The notes beneath the pieces are model-generated. The model was not told the origin of the DNA. It did no database searches and worked only from the letters and a program-made list of their open reading frames with translations. Shown one piece after another: positions 36,418 through 44,681 of a stretch of DNA of 64,000 nucleotides. Every line of letters begins with the position of its first letter. The stretch's first letter is position 1. The translations under genes and the position numbers were made by a program. Origin of the DNA: an uncultured Ruegeria sp. (GTDB lineage Bacteria; Pseudomonadota; Alphaproteobacteria; Rhodobacterales; Rhodobacteraceae); NCBI RefSeq assembly GCF_947504215.1, contig NZ_CANNGO010000008.1, positions 1-64,000 of the forward strand. Direction: 5' to 3'.

Positions 36418-36504
36418 GCCCAGGTGGCGGAATTGGTAGACGCGCTAGCTTCAGGTGCTAGTATTCGCAAGGATGTGGAGGTTCGAGTCCTCTCCTGGGC
36501 ACCA
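36418..36504 (+). tRNA. tRNA-Leu(CAG)
   Basis: A complete class II tRNA including an encoded CCA end. The acceptor GCCCAGG pairs perfectly with CCTGGGC, the D arm is GGCGGAATTGGTAGACGC, and the anticodon stem CTAGC/GCTAG encloses TTCAGGT with anticodon CAG. The variable arm TATTCGCAAGGATGT and the T arm GAGGTTCGAGTCCTC follow. The discriminator is A, as leucine identity requires. Confidence 0.97.
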
Positions 36505-36974
36505 AAATCCGCGCAAACGATTGTTTATGCTGGTACTTTTCCAACCAACCTTACCCACCCCCTGATTTGTCCTCTGAAATCTCAGGCGGTAGACGACGTT
36601 CTACCCGGTGCCCTCACGATTCTGAAGCTGGCCCAGTTCTCACCATTAAGAAAAAGCCGATTGAATTTCAGGTTTTGTCAGGCTCTGATCCCGCCTTGCT
36701 TAAAGGATACACCCCACCGACGCGCAGCAAGAACGAACAGAAGCCCGTTTCTTTCCGTGATATTGGAAAGCCCACCTGTGTATCAAAGCCAAATAGCGTA
36801 GGACCGCGCAAGGATCGGCGGTATCGAAAACCGACAGAAAAGGTACATCCTTGCGTGCAAAGGAAACATAGCGCCGGATCGAACCCACTCAATTGCCTGT
36901 GTCGCTGCTTCTGCGTTAGCTCTAAAAAGAAGTTTGCGTCACATCCCGGATGGTATTGTTCGGGGATCTCACAC
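36505..36974. other. intergenic region after tRNA-Leu
   Basis: About 470 nt. Short open frames exist on both strands, but none has a convincing start site or recognisable protein. It may hold debris from past integration next to the tRNA, but I see no integrase remnant or direct repeat of the tRNA end. Confidence 0.4.
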
Positions 36975-38831
36975 CTAAAGCTCGACATTGACCGGGGACG
37001 GGCCTATCCAGATTTCAATCGGTTCGTTCCGACCACGAAGCGTGTGCAGGCCGGCTGGGCACAATCCCATTTTCGAAGCTCGGTCACGCGCATCCGGATT
37101 TGACATCAAGAGCGCACTGGACAGAGCAATAGCTGCGCTTTGAGATTTGGCGAAATCTTGCAGACGGCTGGCGGTGTTCACGACGTCGCCGCTGACGGCA
37201 AGCTGTTTGTGACGCTTGCCGCCAATGATACTGGTCTTGACCGGGCCAGCATGTCCGCCGACCCTTAGACCAAGACCGGGCCAGTCTGAACTTGAACCAA
37301 CCGCCACATACAGCGCTTCGATGAAGCGCAACGCGCGAATTGTGTCGTCCGAACCTGGCTCTGGCAGGCCAAAAACAACCATGGCGCCATCCCCGGCAAA
37401 ATGCGTGATTATTCCGCGCAGCGGTTCAACGGACTGCTCGACAATCCCATGAAAAAGCCGCAGAAAATCGGCCGTGCCTTCGGGGCCAAGCTTTTCGGAA
37501 TATGCCGTGAAATTTGCAACGTCGACAAACAAAACAACCGCAGGCCGTGCTGCAGCTTCAAAGCGGGGGTCGGTCGCATCTGCTAACCGCTCAACAATCA
37601 GAGGCGATTGGTACAGCGCGAGATTCGCAGCACGCCTACGATGTTGCACAAGTCGCAACCCGATACCTGCACTCGCGCCCAGCAACAGCGACAGGAGCGC
37701 CGTGACCCCATCCAGCCACCACCCGGCGACGAACGCGGCTTGCAACACAAGGGCCAGAACGCAGAACGCCGCAGCGGTCGCAAAAGCCCCGAGCCAGGGT
37801 CGGTCCAACCTCGCTGCGAAGAACCCAAGCGTGGATGCCATCAAAGCCAACGCGACGTCCCATACCCACGTCACAGCGTCACGCCTCAGGAAACGCTGTT
37901 CGATCGCGTTTGCAGCCAAAGTTGCATGCAACTCAACTCCGGGAAACGTAGCATCGTACGAGGTGGCGTGCCGGTCTCCGAACCCGGTTGCGGTGGCTCC
38001 GACAAATATGATTTTGCCCGTTAGGTCCGCATCGCCAAGGCTTGCGAAGGAGTAGGTTGGTATTGTGCCCCCCGGCCCATAGAAGTTCAAGGGAATGGCC
38101 CCCCGGCCGTCCAAAGCGATCAGTGTTTTCCCAACTGAAAGACGCCCGCTTGTTTGCGACGACCTCAGCCGCAAATCCAGCTCATCATCCGACGCCTTCA
38201 TGGCTGCAATGGCGAGCGAAGGATACCAAGCGTTGCCGTCTTCGGTCGCCAGATACTGCGCCGCACCAAGTCTGCGTGCCGCTCCGTCGGTGTCATGGCG
38301 CAGGGTCACATGGCCGATCAAAGCACTCCCGCGCAGCGTCTCAGTCGGCCCCAATGCCGGCAGAGGTTTGTTCAATTCAGGCGCAATCACGACCGAAAAG
38401 TCACCACCCTCGAGATCTTGCAACCCGGCATCAGCAGGTGCTTCAGCCACACCAATAACAGCACTGGTTCCTGCCAACGCCTCGGCAAGATCAACGTCGC
38501 CCTCACGCGGATCAATCAGCAGAAAATCCAAAGCAATCGCTTCTGCGCCTGCCTCGGCTGCAAAAGACACCGCCTTTGCCAATGCGGATCGAGACGGCGG
38601 AAAGGTTTCGAGCTGGGACATTGCCGCATCATCAAACGCAATAATTGCGACCCCTTCCGGTGGCGTCAAAGGGCCACGCCAAAGGAATCTGGCATCAAGC
38701 AGTCGACCTTCGACTCCTTGCCAAAACGCACTTCGATCTCCGGGATGCCAGATCGCGGTCACCAGACTCAGAATGAGCAAAATCGCCCCGGTAATCCGTC
38801 TTGCGCGTCGAAACCCGTCGCGTACTACCAT
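36975..38831 (-). CDS. CHASE2-domain adenylate/guanylate cyclase
   Basis: A 618-aa membrane sensor cyclase. After a first TM (ITGAILLILSLVTAIW) comes an extracytoplasmic CHASE2 domain (AIIAFDDAAMSQLETFPPSRSALAKAV, GKIIFVGATATGFGDRHAT). Then follow two to three TM segments (VWDVALALMASTLGFFAAR and others) and a class III cyclase domain. The metal-binding aspartates are in FVDVANFTAYSEK and HFAGDGAMVVFG, and the transition-state Asn/Arg pair is in GDVVNTASRLQ, so it looks active. The start overlaps the FecR gene by 7 nt, a pairing common for CHASE2 cyclases. The sensed ligand and the cyclic product are unknown. Confidence 0.92.
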   Translation of the reverse strand: MVVRDGFRRARRITGAILLILSLVTAIWHPGDRSAFWQGVEGRLLDARFLWRGPLTPPEGVAIIAFDDAAMSQLETFPPSRSALAKAVSFAAEAGAEAIALDFLLIDPREGDVDLAEALAGTSAVIGVAEAPADAGLQDLEGGDFSVVIAPELNKPLPALGPTETLRGSALIGHVTLRHDTDGAARRLGAAQYLATEDGNAWYPSLAIAAMKASDDELDLRLRSSQTSGRLSVGKTLIALDGRGAIPLNFYGPGGTIPTYSFASLGDADLTGKIIFVGATATGFGDRHATSYDATFPGVELHATLAANAIEQRFLRRDAVTWVWDVALALMASTLGFFAARLDRPWLGAFATAAAFCVLALVLQAAFVAGWWLDGVTALLSLLLGASAGIGLRLVQHRRRAANLALYQSPLIVERLADATDPRFEAAARPAVVLFVDVANFTAYSEKLGPEGTADFLRLFHGIVEQSVEPLRGIITHFAGDGAMVVFGLPEPGSDDTIRALRFIEALYVAVGSSSDWPGLGLRVGGHAGPVKTSIIGGKRHKQLAVSGDVVNTASRLQDFAKSQSAAIALSSALLMSNPDARDRASKMGLCPAGLHTLRGRNEPIEIWIGPSPVNVEL

Positions 38832-39439
38832 TCTGATCCAAGAAGTGCGTCGAATGTCTCAATACGTGTTCGCGCCCAATCCGTGACCGAGCCAATTTCA
38901 CCAGAGGACGACACATCAATACCTTCCCCGGGTCCCAGTTTTGCATCGGCATCATCAACCACAACAAACACCGTACCTTCTCGAGTGAAAATGGCGCTTG
39001 CGCGGTTTTCGACCCGCATCGCCCATTCAGTGGAACGGACAGCGGCAACAGCGGATGGTGTTCTGACCTGCACACCGTTCCCATCTTCTGAGGAAAACAG
39101 GAACCCGGCGATACCGTCAATCAAGCGAAGACCAAAGGGGCGCGTTTCACCCTCAAGCAGACCAAGCAAATCAATCTCGGTCTCTGGTCCCACAACAACT
39201 TCTAGACCAGCCGAGCAGGTCATGGTGACCCGCGCGGCAACTTCCGTGCGCAGCTTTGCATTCCGCCCTAAACCCAAACCGACGACCGCAGATTGGGTAG
39301 ATGCGCCGCGGGCAGAAACGGTCGCCTGCCCCTCCACGCGTGTTACGACGCACGTTCCTTGTGTTTGAGCAACAGCAGGGAAAGCAAACCAGGTAGAGAA
39401 ACAAGTTAGAAGGGTATAAATCAGGCTCTTAAAATTCAT
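38825..39439 (-). CDS. FecR-domain periplasmic protein
   Basis: A 204-aa protein with a signal peptide (IYTLLTCFSTWFAFPAVAQT, predicted cleavage near residue 24). A FecR-type beta domain follows: GQATVSARGASTQSAVVGLGLGRNAKLRTE and VRTPSAVAAVRSTEWAMRVE. The latter matches the FecR core where the chain reads TPxAxxxVRGTxF. It is encoded immediately upstream of and overlapping the CHASE2 cyclase, so it probably acts as the periplasmic input partner of that sensor. The upstream region to 40006 appears non-coding. Confidence 0.85.
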   Translation of the reverse strand: MNFKSLIYTLLTCFSTWFAFPAVAQTQGTCVVTRVEGQATVSARGASTQSAVVGLGLGRNAKLRTEVAARVTMTCSAGLEVVVGPETEIDLLGLLEGETRPFGLRLIDGIAGFLFSSEDGNGVQVRTPSAVAAVRSTEWAMRVENRASAIFTREGTVFVVVDDADAKLGPGEGIDVSSSGEIGSVTDWARTRIETFDALLGSEW

Positions 39440-40006
39440 TACTGCCTCGCAAAAGAGGGAACCGATTAAAGAGTGAACAGTAAGAAGCGAGAGGTCAACC
39501 AGTGACGATCTTCGTTTCTATTGAATCACTGGAAAACCGCTTACTCCGATCAAAACCAATACTCAAAACAGACACTGAAACGTCTCGCAAACCTTAGACA
39601 AAGTATACTTTCGCTCAGCATGCAGTAAATTCTGCTCGTTGTGCTTTGCAAACGTCATAACAGGCGCAAGATACGTATCAGCTCTCACTTGGGTCGAGAT
39701 ACGTCCAAAGTCAACCTTTAGGCAAATGACCTTTGTTACGACCGCCTTGTTGGGCCTGTTCCCAGGCGGGCGCCCGATCGTCGCTCCGACCGCGGTTCTG
39801 ATAGCGCGCGCCCTTGAACGAGAGCATGCTGAAACATGTTCGAAAGCTATTCGGTGGCAACAAACGCCAGATACCGCATGCTCGTCAATTGCGCACCAAA
39901 GTTTGCGATAAATTCCAAATGACCCTGGAAGTAGTCAAACCCGCAATGGAAATCCGAAGAACGTCACGGCCACACTAGGCCCACGCAACTGGATCGAGCG
40001 GACACA
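39440..40006. other. intergenic region between FecR and LOV-like genes
   Basis: About 570 nt with no protein gene that I can support; one 90-codon open frame on the plus strand has no family resemblance or good start. It must hold the promoter of the FecR-cyclase operon and the 3' end of the LOV/Xre unit. Confidence 0.4.
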
Positions 40007-40387
40007 TCAAATTGGACGTTGAATGGCAATGAAATGCGTAACTACGTCACTCTCATCTCGAATCGGGCGCAATTCGCATTCGTGGACAAAAAGCTCTCCG
40101 TTCTTGCGGTAGTTAGTTATGCGTATAGTGCCATTCTGGCAGTTCTTGATAAGCTCACGAAACCGTTCAATCGCTTCAGGCTCGGTCTCAGGTCCTTGAA
40201 GTAAATCAAGACTCCGACCGATCACTTCTTCTGAAGAATAGCCGGTGTGCGTTATGAACTCGTCAGAAACAAAAACAACAGGAACTCCAGGTTCTGCGAG
40301 ACAAACGACAGCCGAATGTGATTTGAAATCTTCGCTGTCTTCTTCGCCTCGCTCCTGCAGGAACTGGTCAATACTGCGTTGCGTCAC
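40007..40387 (-). CDS. LOV-like PAS protein lacking the photoactive cysteine
   Basis: A 126-aa single PAS domain. Its sequence follows LOV photoreceptors closely: VVFVSDEFITHTGYSSEEVIG, then LLQGPETEPEAIERFRELI, then ITNYRKNGELF and LRPIRDESDVVTHFIAIQ. In canonical LOV the flavin-binding motif is GRNCRFLQ; here residues 57-64 read GRSLDLLQ, so both the Asn and the adduct-forming Cys are replaced (S59, L60). The glutamine of the last strand (Q123) and the first Asn (N92) remain, and the second Asn position is His102. It could bind flavin without adduct chemistry, or bind another ligand. It lies 8 nt after an Xre regulator gene, as part of the same unit. Confidence 0.8.
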   Translation of the reverse strand: MTQRSIDQFLQERGEEDSEDFKSHSAVVCLAEPGVPVVFVSDEFITHTGYSSEEVIGRSLDLLQGPETEPEAIERFRELIKNCQNGTIRITNYRKNGELFVHECELRPIRDESDVVTHFIAIQRPI

Positions 40388-40395
40388 GCCATCTC

Positions 40396-40806
40396 CTATT
40401 TCTGCTCAGCCGAAACGATAGCTTCCACAAGTTGCACCAGCCTCAGCTTCTCATCAACATCCGAAAGCTTCACAAAGGAGCTTACGAGACGCGCCAGCAA
40501 ATCAGCTTCGACCGGCATTTCTGCTGGCTTTTCAACTCTAACACTTTTTTTTGGAGAGTTAGGCAGCATAGACTCGATGGGCACAGCATAAAAATCAGCG
40601 AGTGCGATAAGATAGGGCAGACTGCATCTGCTTTGGGCGTCTTCGTATTTCTGGTATTGCTGCGGGCTGATGTCCAGAATGCTTGCAACCTCTGCTTGGG
40701 TCATGCGTTGTTCGGTTCGCAAACCGCGCAGTCTTTGCCCGACATGACCATAGACATCTTCGGAAGAGAAAGCGCCAGGGATTGTCAGGGTGTCGTTAGC
40801 GTTCAT
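40396..40806 (-). CDS. Xre-family helix-turn-helix regulator
   Basis: A 136-aa regulator. The HTH is VGQRLRGLRTEQRMTQAEVASILDISPQQYQKYEDAQSRCSLPYLIALADFYAV. The C-terminal 60 residues are helical, with KLSDVDEKLRLVQLVEAIVSAEQ. I start at the ATG 40804-40806; alternative in-frame ATGs at 40827 and 40926 exist. It is followed after 8 nt by the Cys-less LOV protein, suggesting that the PAS protein modulates this DNA binder. Its divergent neighbour is the kinase gene at 41095. Confidence 0.85.
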   Translation of the reverse strand: MNANDTLTIPGAFSSEDVYGHVGQRLRGLRTEQRMTQAEVASILDISPQQYQKYEDAQSRCSLPYLIALADFYAVPIESMLPNSPKKSVRVEKPAEMPVEADLLARLVSSFVKLSDVDEKLRLVQLVEAIVSAEQK

Positions 40807-41094
40807 GTGCCCGTCTCTGTTTGTCATAACATCGTCAATGTGGAGAACTATCATCAAAATGCAACATGGCCAACAACCTTTAAGAGAATATTCCACAGCA
40901 TTTGGGCAAAATTCAGACCTCAACATGAAAGTAGTGTCGTTTTCGCGGACGATTTCTCGCTATTTTAAAGCATCTTTCGGTTTTACCTCATAATATAAGA
41001 AAATTTCTAAATAATGACTGCTCACCACCACTTTCTCGCCTGAATTGAGTGGGAACCTCTCCAACATGATAAGTTTTTTGTTTCGAGGTGAGGC

Positions 41095-43044
41095 ATGGTT
41101 GATGACGCGCGGCAGCACGACAGCCAGAAATATGTAGATGAGCTTGAACCCGGCACCACGCTTATGCGGGGCCAATACAAGATCATACGTTACTTAAATT
41201 CTGGTGGGTTTGGGATTACGTATCTGGCGACAGACAGTCTGGATCGGCAAATCGTCATCAAAGAGTGCTTTCCCCAGTCTTTCTGCCGCCGCAACGGACA
41301 GCAGATCGAGGCCCGGTCCGAATCCCATGTGGGCGAGCTACGATCAATTGTCCGACTTTTCTCGCAAGAGGCCCGCGCGCTGGCCAAGCTTGAACATCCC
41401 TATATCGTCGGTGTTCACCAGGTTTTTGAGGAAAACAACACCGCCTACATGGCTATCGACTTTGTGAAAGGTCATGACCTGCTGGCTATCATAGAACAAA
41501 AGGTGGTTCTGCTGCGGCCCGATCAGATCAAAGCCGTCCTGCGCAAGGTTCTGGATGCAATCGGGTTCGTGCATTCCGCAGGGATGCTGCACCGCGATAT
41601 CTCGCCCGACAATATTATCATCACGGATGAACTGACGCCGGTTCTGATCGATTTCGGCGCGGCGCGCGAGCAGGCCACCAAGGCCACGCGGGCCTTGTCT
41701 GCATTGCGCGTCGTCAAGGACGGCTACTCGCCCCAGGAATTCTATATCGCGGGCAGTGAACAGGGCCCCAGCAGCGATCTGTATTCGGTTGCTGCCAGCT
41801 TCTATCATGCGATCACCGGCCAGTTGCCGCCTGACAGTCAGCTCCGGATCGCCTCTCATGTCGCCAAAGAACCGGACCCTTACATCCCACTTGGGAAGAT
41901 GACGTCCGACTATGATGAGGCATTCTGCTCAGCGATTGACAAGGCTATGGCGATCTTGCCGAAAGACCGGGTCACGTCAGCGGCGGAATGGTCGATCATG
42001 ATGGAAACGCCGGTCAAATCGCGCGCCAAACGTGCTTCCAAGCAGGTTCCATCCATCAGCCGCAAGCCCAAACGCGTCTCACATCGGATCTCCGCCAGGC
42101 CGTCCAAGCGGGTCAAGGTAGCCTCGAAATCGTCAAACCTGCTTGGCCGCGTTTCGGCCATTGCAATTGCGGCCTGCATCGTTGGTGGGGTGGCATATCT
42201 GACATTGGACAACCCGCGCATCAGCAGGGCGACCAGTGCCATTTTTGAAACAAGCCCATCGCAAGTGGAAACTGTGGCGGCTGCCGAGACTCCCGCGCCT
42301 TCAATCGCTGCGCAGGAAGAGACGCAGGTTGCGACGACCGATCCGGGACCGTCCGAGGTGCCCGCAGCTGACACGCCCAATGATCTGGCCGCACAGATTG
42401 CCACGGTTGCCAGCGAAGAGACCGTGGACACCTCCGATGGGCTTGATGTTGTGACGACCCCCGCGCTTGAGGCTTTTGTCGACTCTTATGTCAATGGCGA
42501 AGTGGTCGCCTCGTGGGCGCTTGATCTGCCGTTCCGCTCAAACAGCGAAAACGTGATCGTAAGCGTGAACGACAGTTTTTCAAATCGTCTGTCATCCGGT
42601 GAGCGGATTGTCGAAGTCGATGGTACTCAGGTGATTGATCTTGAGGACACGCTGCGCCAGCTTGCAAAGCGAAGTGACGGCAAGCAGATCAGCTTTCGTG
42701 TGGTTGCCGAAAACCCGGGTGCCGGCACACGCATGTACACTCAGGTCACGGCCCCGATCATCTATATGACCGATCTCCGGAACGGGTTTCGCTTTCAGAC
42801 GCAATTCGACGGGTCGGTATGGCTGACGACGGTCATCGATGTGGCACCGGACACCAATAGCGGCCTGAAGGCGGGCGATACAATTGTGGCCATGGTTGGC
42901 ACGAACGAGCGAATCTCAGACGGTGCGACTATGGCGCGATTGCTGGCCGAGACGATCACATCCGGCCAAAGCCAGGCACAGCTTGCGGTCAGCCGCGCGG
43001 GCACCATGTGGGTCGAAAGCATCGAAACAGGGGCCTCATCATGA
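41095..43044 (+). CDS. membrane Ser/Thr protein kinase with PDZ-like periplasmic region
   Basis: A 649-aa Hanks-type kinase. The glycine loop is LNSGGFGITY (residues 34-43), the ATP lysine is K56 in VIKE, the catalytic loop is HRDISPDN (166-173), and DFG is 186-188, so it looks catalytically competent. The activation segment carries several Thr/Ser (ATKATRALSALR). A basic juxtamembrane stretch (310-347, rich in K, R and S) precedes a single TM at about 349-371. An acidic linker full of A, T and E then leads to two PDZ-like segments (GERIVEVDGTQVIDLEDTL and NSGLKAGDTIVAMVGTN). GAGGTGAGG precedes the ATG. It heads the group FHA, PP2C, PstS-OmpA. Confidence 0.92.
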   Translation: MVDDARQHDSQKYVDELEPGTTLMRGQYKIIRYLNSGGFGITYLATDSLDRQIVIKECFPQSFCRRNGQQIEARSESHVGELRSIVRLFSQEARALAKLEHPYIVGVHQVFEENNTAYMAIDFVKGHDLLAIIEQKVVLLRPDQIKAVLRKVLDAIGFVHSAGMLHRDISPDNIIITDELTPVLIDFGAAREQATKATRALSALRVVKDGYSPQEFYIAGSEQGPSSDLYSVAASFYHAITGQLPPDSQLRIASHVAKEPDPYIPLGKMTSDYDEAFCSAIDKAMAILPKDRVTSAAEWSIMMETPVKSRAKRASKQVPSISRKPKRVSHRISARPSKRVKVASKSSNLLGRVSAIAIAACIVGGVAYLTLDNPRISRATSAIFETSPSQVETVAAAETPAPSIAAQEETQVATTDPGPSEVPAADTPNDLAAQIATVASEETVDTSDGLDVVTTPALEAFVDSYVNGEVVASWALDLPFRSNSENVIVSVNDSFSNRLSSGERIVEVDGTQVIDLEDTLRQLAKRSDGKQISFRVVAENPGAGTRMYTQVTAPIIYMTDLRNGFRFQTQFDGSVWLTTVIDVAPDTNSGLKAGDTIVAMVGTNERISDGATMARLLAETITSGQSQAQLAVSRAGTMWVESIETGASS

Positions 43045-43075
43045 TCCCGAGCAGCAAGCCAGCGGTGTAATCCAC

Positions 43076-43687
43076 ATGCGATTTTTCAAAAGATCCAGGG
43101 CGCGCAGCCGGAACCCCAGCCACGCCATAGCGCCTGAGCCCCTCAAGCCGGTCTCGGTTCCGCCCATTGCCTTTTCGACGGTGTCGATGCCCTCGCCCGC
43201 GATTGTGTCGCGCCCTCAGGTAAACGCCGAAAAAACGCGGCTGATCGGGTTTGACAGCAGCGACCTAGTGCGAGAGCCGGATCGGACCGCCGATAGCTCG
43301 AAAACAAGTTTCATTCCGGTGGGTTGGCTGGTTGTGGCAACCGAACCGGGGCAAGGCCAGTGCTTCGCTTTGGCGGCGGGCCTGTCGACCATCGGGCGCG
43401 GCGAGGATCAATCCGTCTGCCTGGATTTCGGTGATAGGGCGATCTCGCGCAATAATCACGCGGCCATTGTCTATGACCCCAGCACCAATGAGTTTTTTCT
43501 GGGCCATGGTGGCAAGGCCAATTTGGTGCGGCTGAACGGATCGCCCGTCACCGAAACTGTATCAATCGAAAGCGGTGCCGAAATTCAGGTCGGCGAAACC
43601 AAACTGGTTTTCAAGGCGTTGTGTGACTCCGCTTTCCGCTGGGACACTACTGACCAAAAGGACAACGGCAATGCGGTCGACCAATAA
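43076..43687 (+). CDS. FHA-domain protein (copy 1)
   Basis: A 203-aa cytosolic phosphothreonine-binding protein. The N-terminal 60 residues are basic and proline-rich. KTRLIGFDSSDL near residue 62 is a short motif that recurs in the second FHA protein. The FHA domain follows: LSTIGRGEDQSVCLDFGDRAISRNNHAAIVYD holds the GR, SRNNH phosphothreonine-contact residues, and LGHGGKANLVRLNGSPV is the family's N-containing loop. Its 3' end overlaps the PP2C gene by 17 nt. It likely docks phosphorylated kinase or partner proteins. The start has a weak ribosome site and lies 31 nt after the kinase stop. Confidence 0.88.
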   Translation: MRFFKRSRARSRNPSHAIAPEPLKPVSVPPIAFSTVSMPSPAIVSRPQVNAEKTRLIGFDSSDLVREPDRTADSSKTSFIPVGWLVVATEPGQGQCFALAAGLSTIGRGEDQSVCLDFGDRAISRNNHAAIVYDPSTNEFFLGHGGKANLVRLNGSPVTETVSIESGAEIQVGETKLVFKALCDSAFRWDTTDQKDNGNAVDQ

Positions 43688-44612
43688 ACCTTGTTTCAAC
43701 GTGGCAACCGGCATTGATGTGGGCGCGCGCGACTATCAGGAAGACTGCCTGGTCGCTGACTTTCCGCAGGGCGAGAGCTTTGGCATTGGCGTGCTTGCCG
43801 ATGGTATGGGCGCGCATGTCTCGGGTGACATGGCAAGCTCCATTGTTGTGAGCCAGGTCTTTGCAGCCTTGAAGATGCGCCGCAAAGATCTGCAATCGGA
43901 CGTGGCGAACATCCCTGCCCTGCTGAGAGATGCGGTGGGCGAAGCAAATGACGCCATGTCGGACTTCATTAATATCAACACCGAATGTAATGGAATGGGC
44001 GCGACCCTGATTGCCACGATTGTCGTTGACAGAAAGCTGTTCTGGCTGTCGATCGGGGATTCACCGCTCTATCTGATCCGCAAGGGCGAAATCACGCGCT
44101 TGAATGAAGATCACTCGATGGCGCCACAAATTGACGCCATGGTCGCCTCGGGCCAGCTGAGCGCCGAAATCGCCGCAACGCATCCAGACCGCAATTGCCT
44201 GACCTCCGCCGTGCTGGGGCAGAAAATTCCGCGCATCGATTGCCCGGACAATCCAATCGCTCTGGAGGACGACGATACGCTTATCTTGGCAAGCGATGGG
44301 CTGCAAACGCTGACTGATGAAGATATCTGCAGGTTGGCCCGCGAAAAAACCAAACGTGGTGCGTCCGAAGTCTTGCAGCGCCTGCTATCAGCTGTTGAGG
44401 CAGCAGACGCGCCCGAACAGGACAATGTCTCAGTTATTGTCCTTCAGTTCGACACTACTCCTGCGCAGGTCCCGATAAGCGCACCGAAATCTACCAACCA
44501 GAGAGCAAAGGCCGCCGCGCCGCGGTCGGCTGAAGACGACGCGCTTTTGGCCGCGCTGATTCCAGATATCGAAGACGCGCCGGACATCATCAATCAGGCC
44601 ATGTCGCTCTGA
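43671..44612 (+). CDS. PP2C-family Ser/Thr phosphatase
   Basis: A 313-aa metal-dependent phosphatase. Metal-binding and structural motifs in order: GIDVGARDYQEDC, IGVLADGMGAHVSGDMAS, GMGATLIATIV, WLSIGDSPLYLIR, LASDGLQTLTDEDI and QDNVSVIVLQF, with all conserved aspartates present. It is the expected counterpart of the kinase, reversing its phosphorylation. A C-terminal tail of about 60 residues is low complexity, then PRSAEDDALLAALIPDIED. The ATG at 43671 lies inside the end of the FHA gene, indicating translational coupling. Confidence 0.93.
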   Translation: MRSTNKPCFNVATGIDVGARDYQEDCLVADFPQGESFGIGVLADGMGAHVSGDMASSIVVSQVFAALKMRRKDLQSDVANIPALLRDAVGEANDAMSDFININTECNGMGATLIATIVVDRKLFWLSIGDSPLYLIRKGEITRLNEDHSMAPQIDAMVASGQLSAEIAATHPDRNCLTSAVLGQKIPRIDCPDNPIALEDDDTLILASDGLQTLTDEDICRLAREKTKRGASEVLQRLLSAVEAADAPEQDNVSVIVLQFDTTPAQVPISAPKSTNQRAKAAAPRSAEDDALLAALIPDIEDAPDIINQAMSL

Positions 44613-44681
44613 CATGCGCCGGAGAACCAGAAAACGCCGCGCAACCCGCGCAATCGAAACAATAAAGACGGAGACCTGACA

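Noticed and set aside
36668..36988. 106-codon minus-strand frame
   Set aside because: No clear ribosome site or homology, and it overlaps the cyclase end.
36567..37103. 178-codon plus-strand frame across the intergenic gap into the cyclase
   Set aside because: No start site, no family and overlaps the cyclase gene.
39639..39911. 90-codon plus-strand frame
   Set aside because: No ribosome site and no recognisable sequence in an otherwise empty gap.
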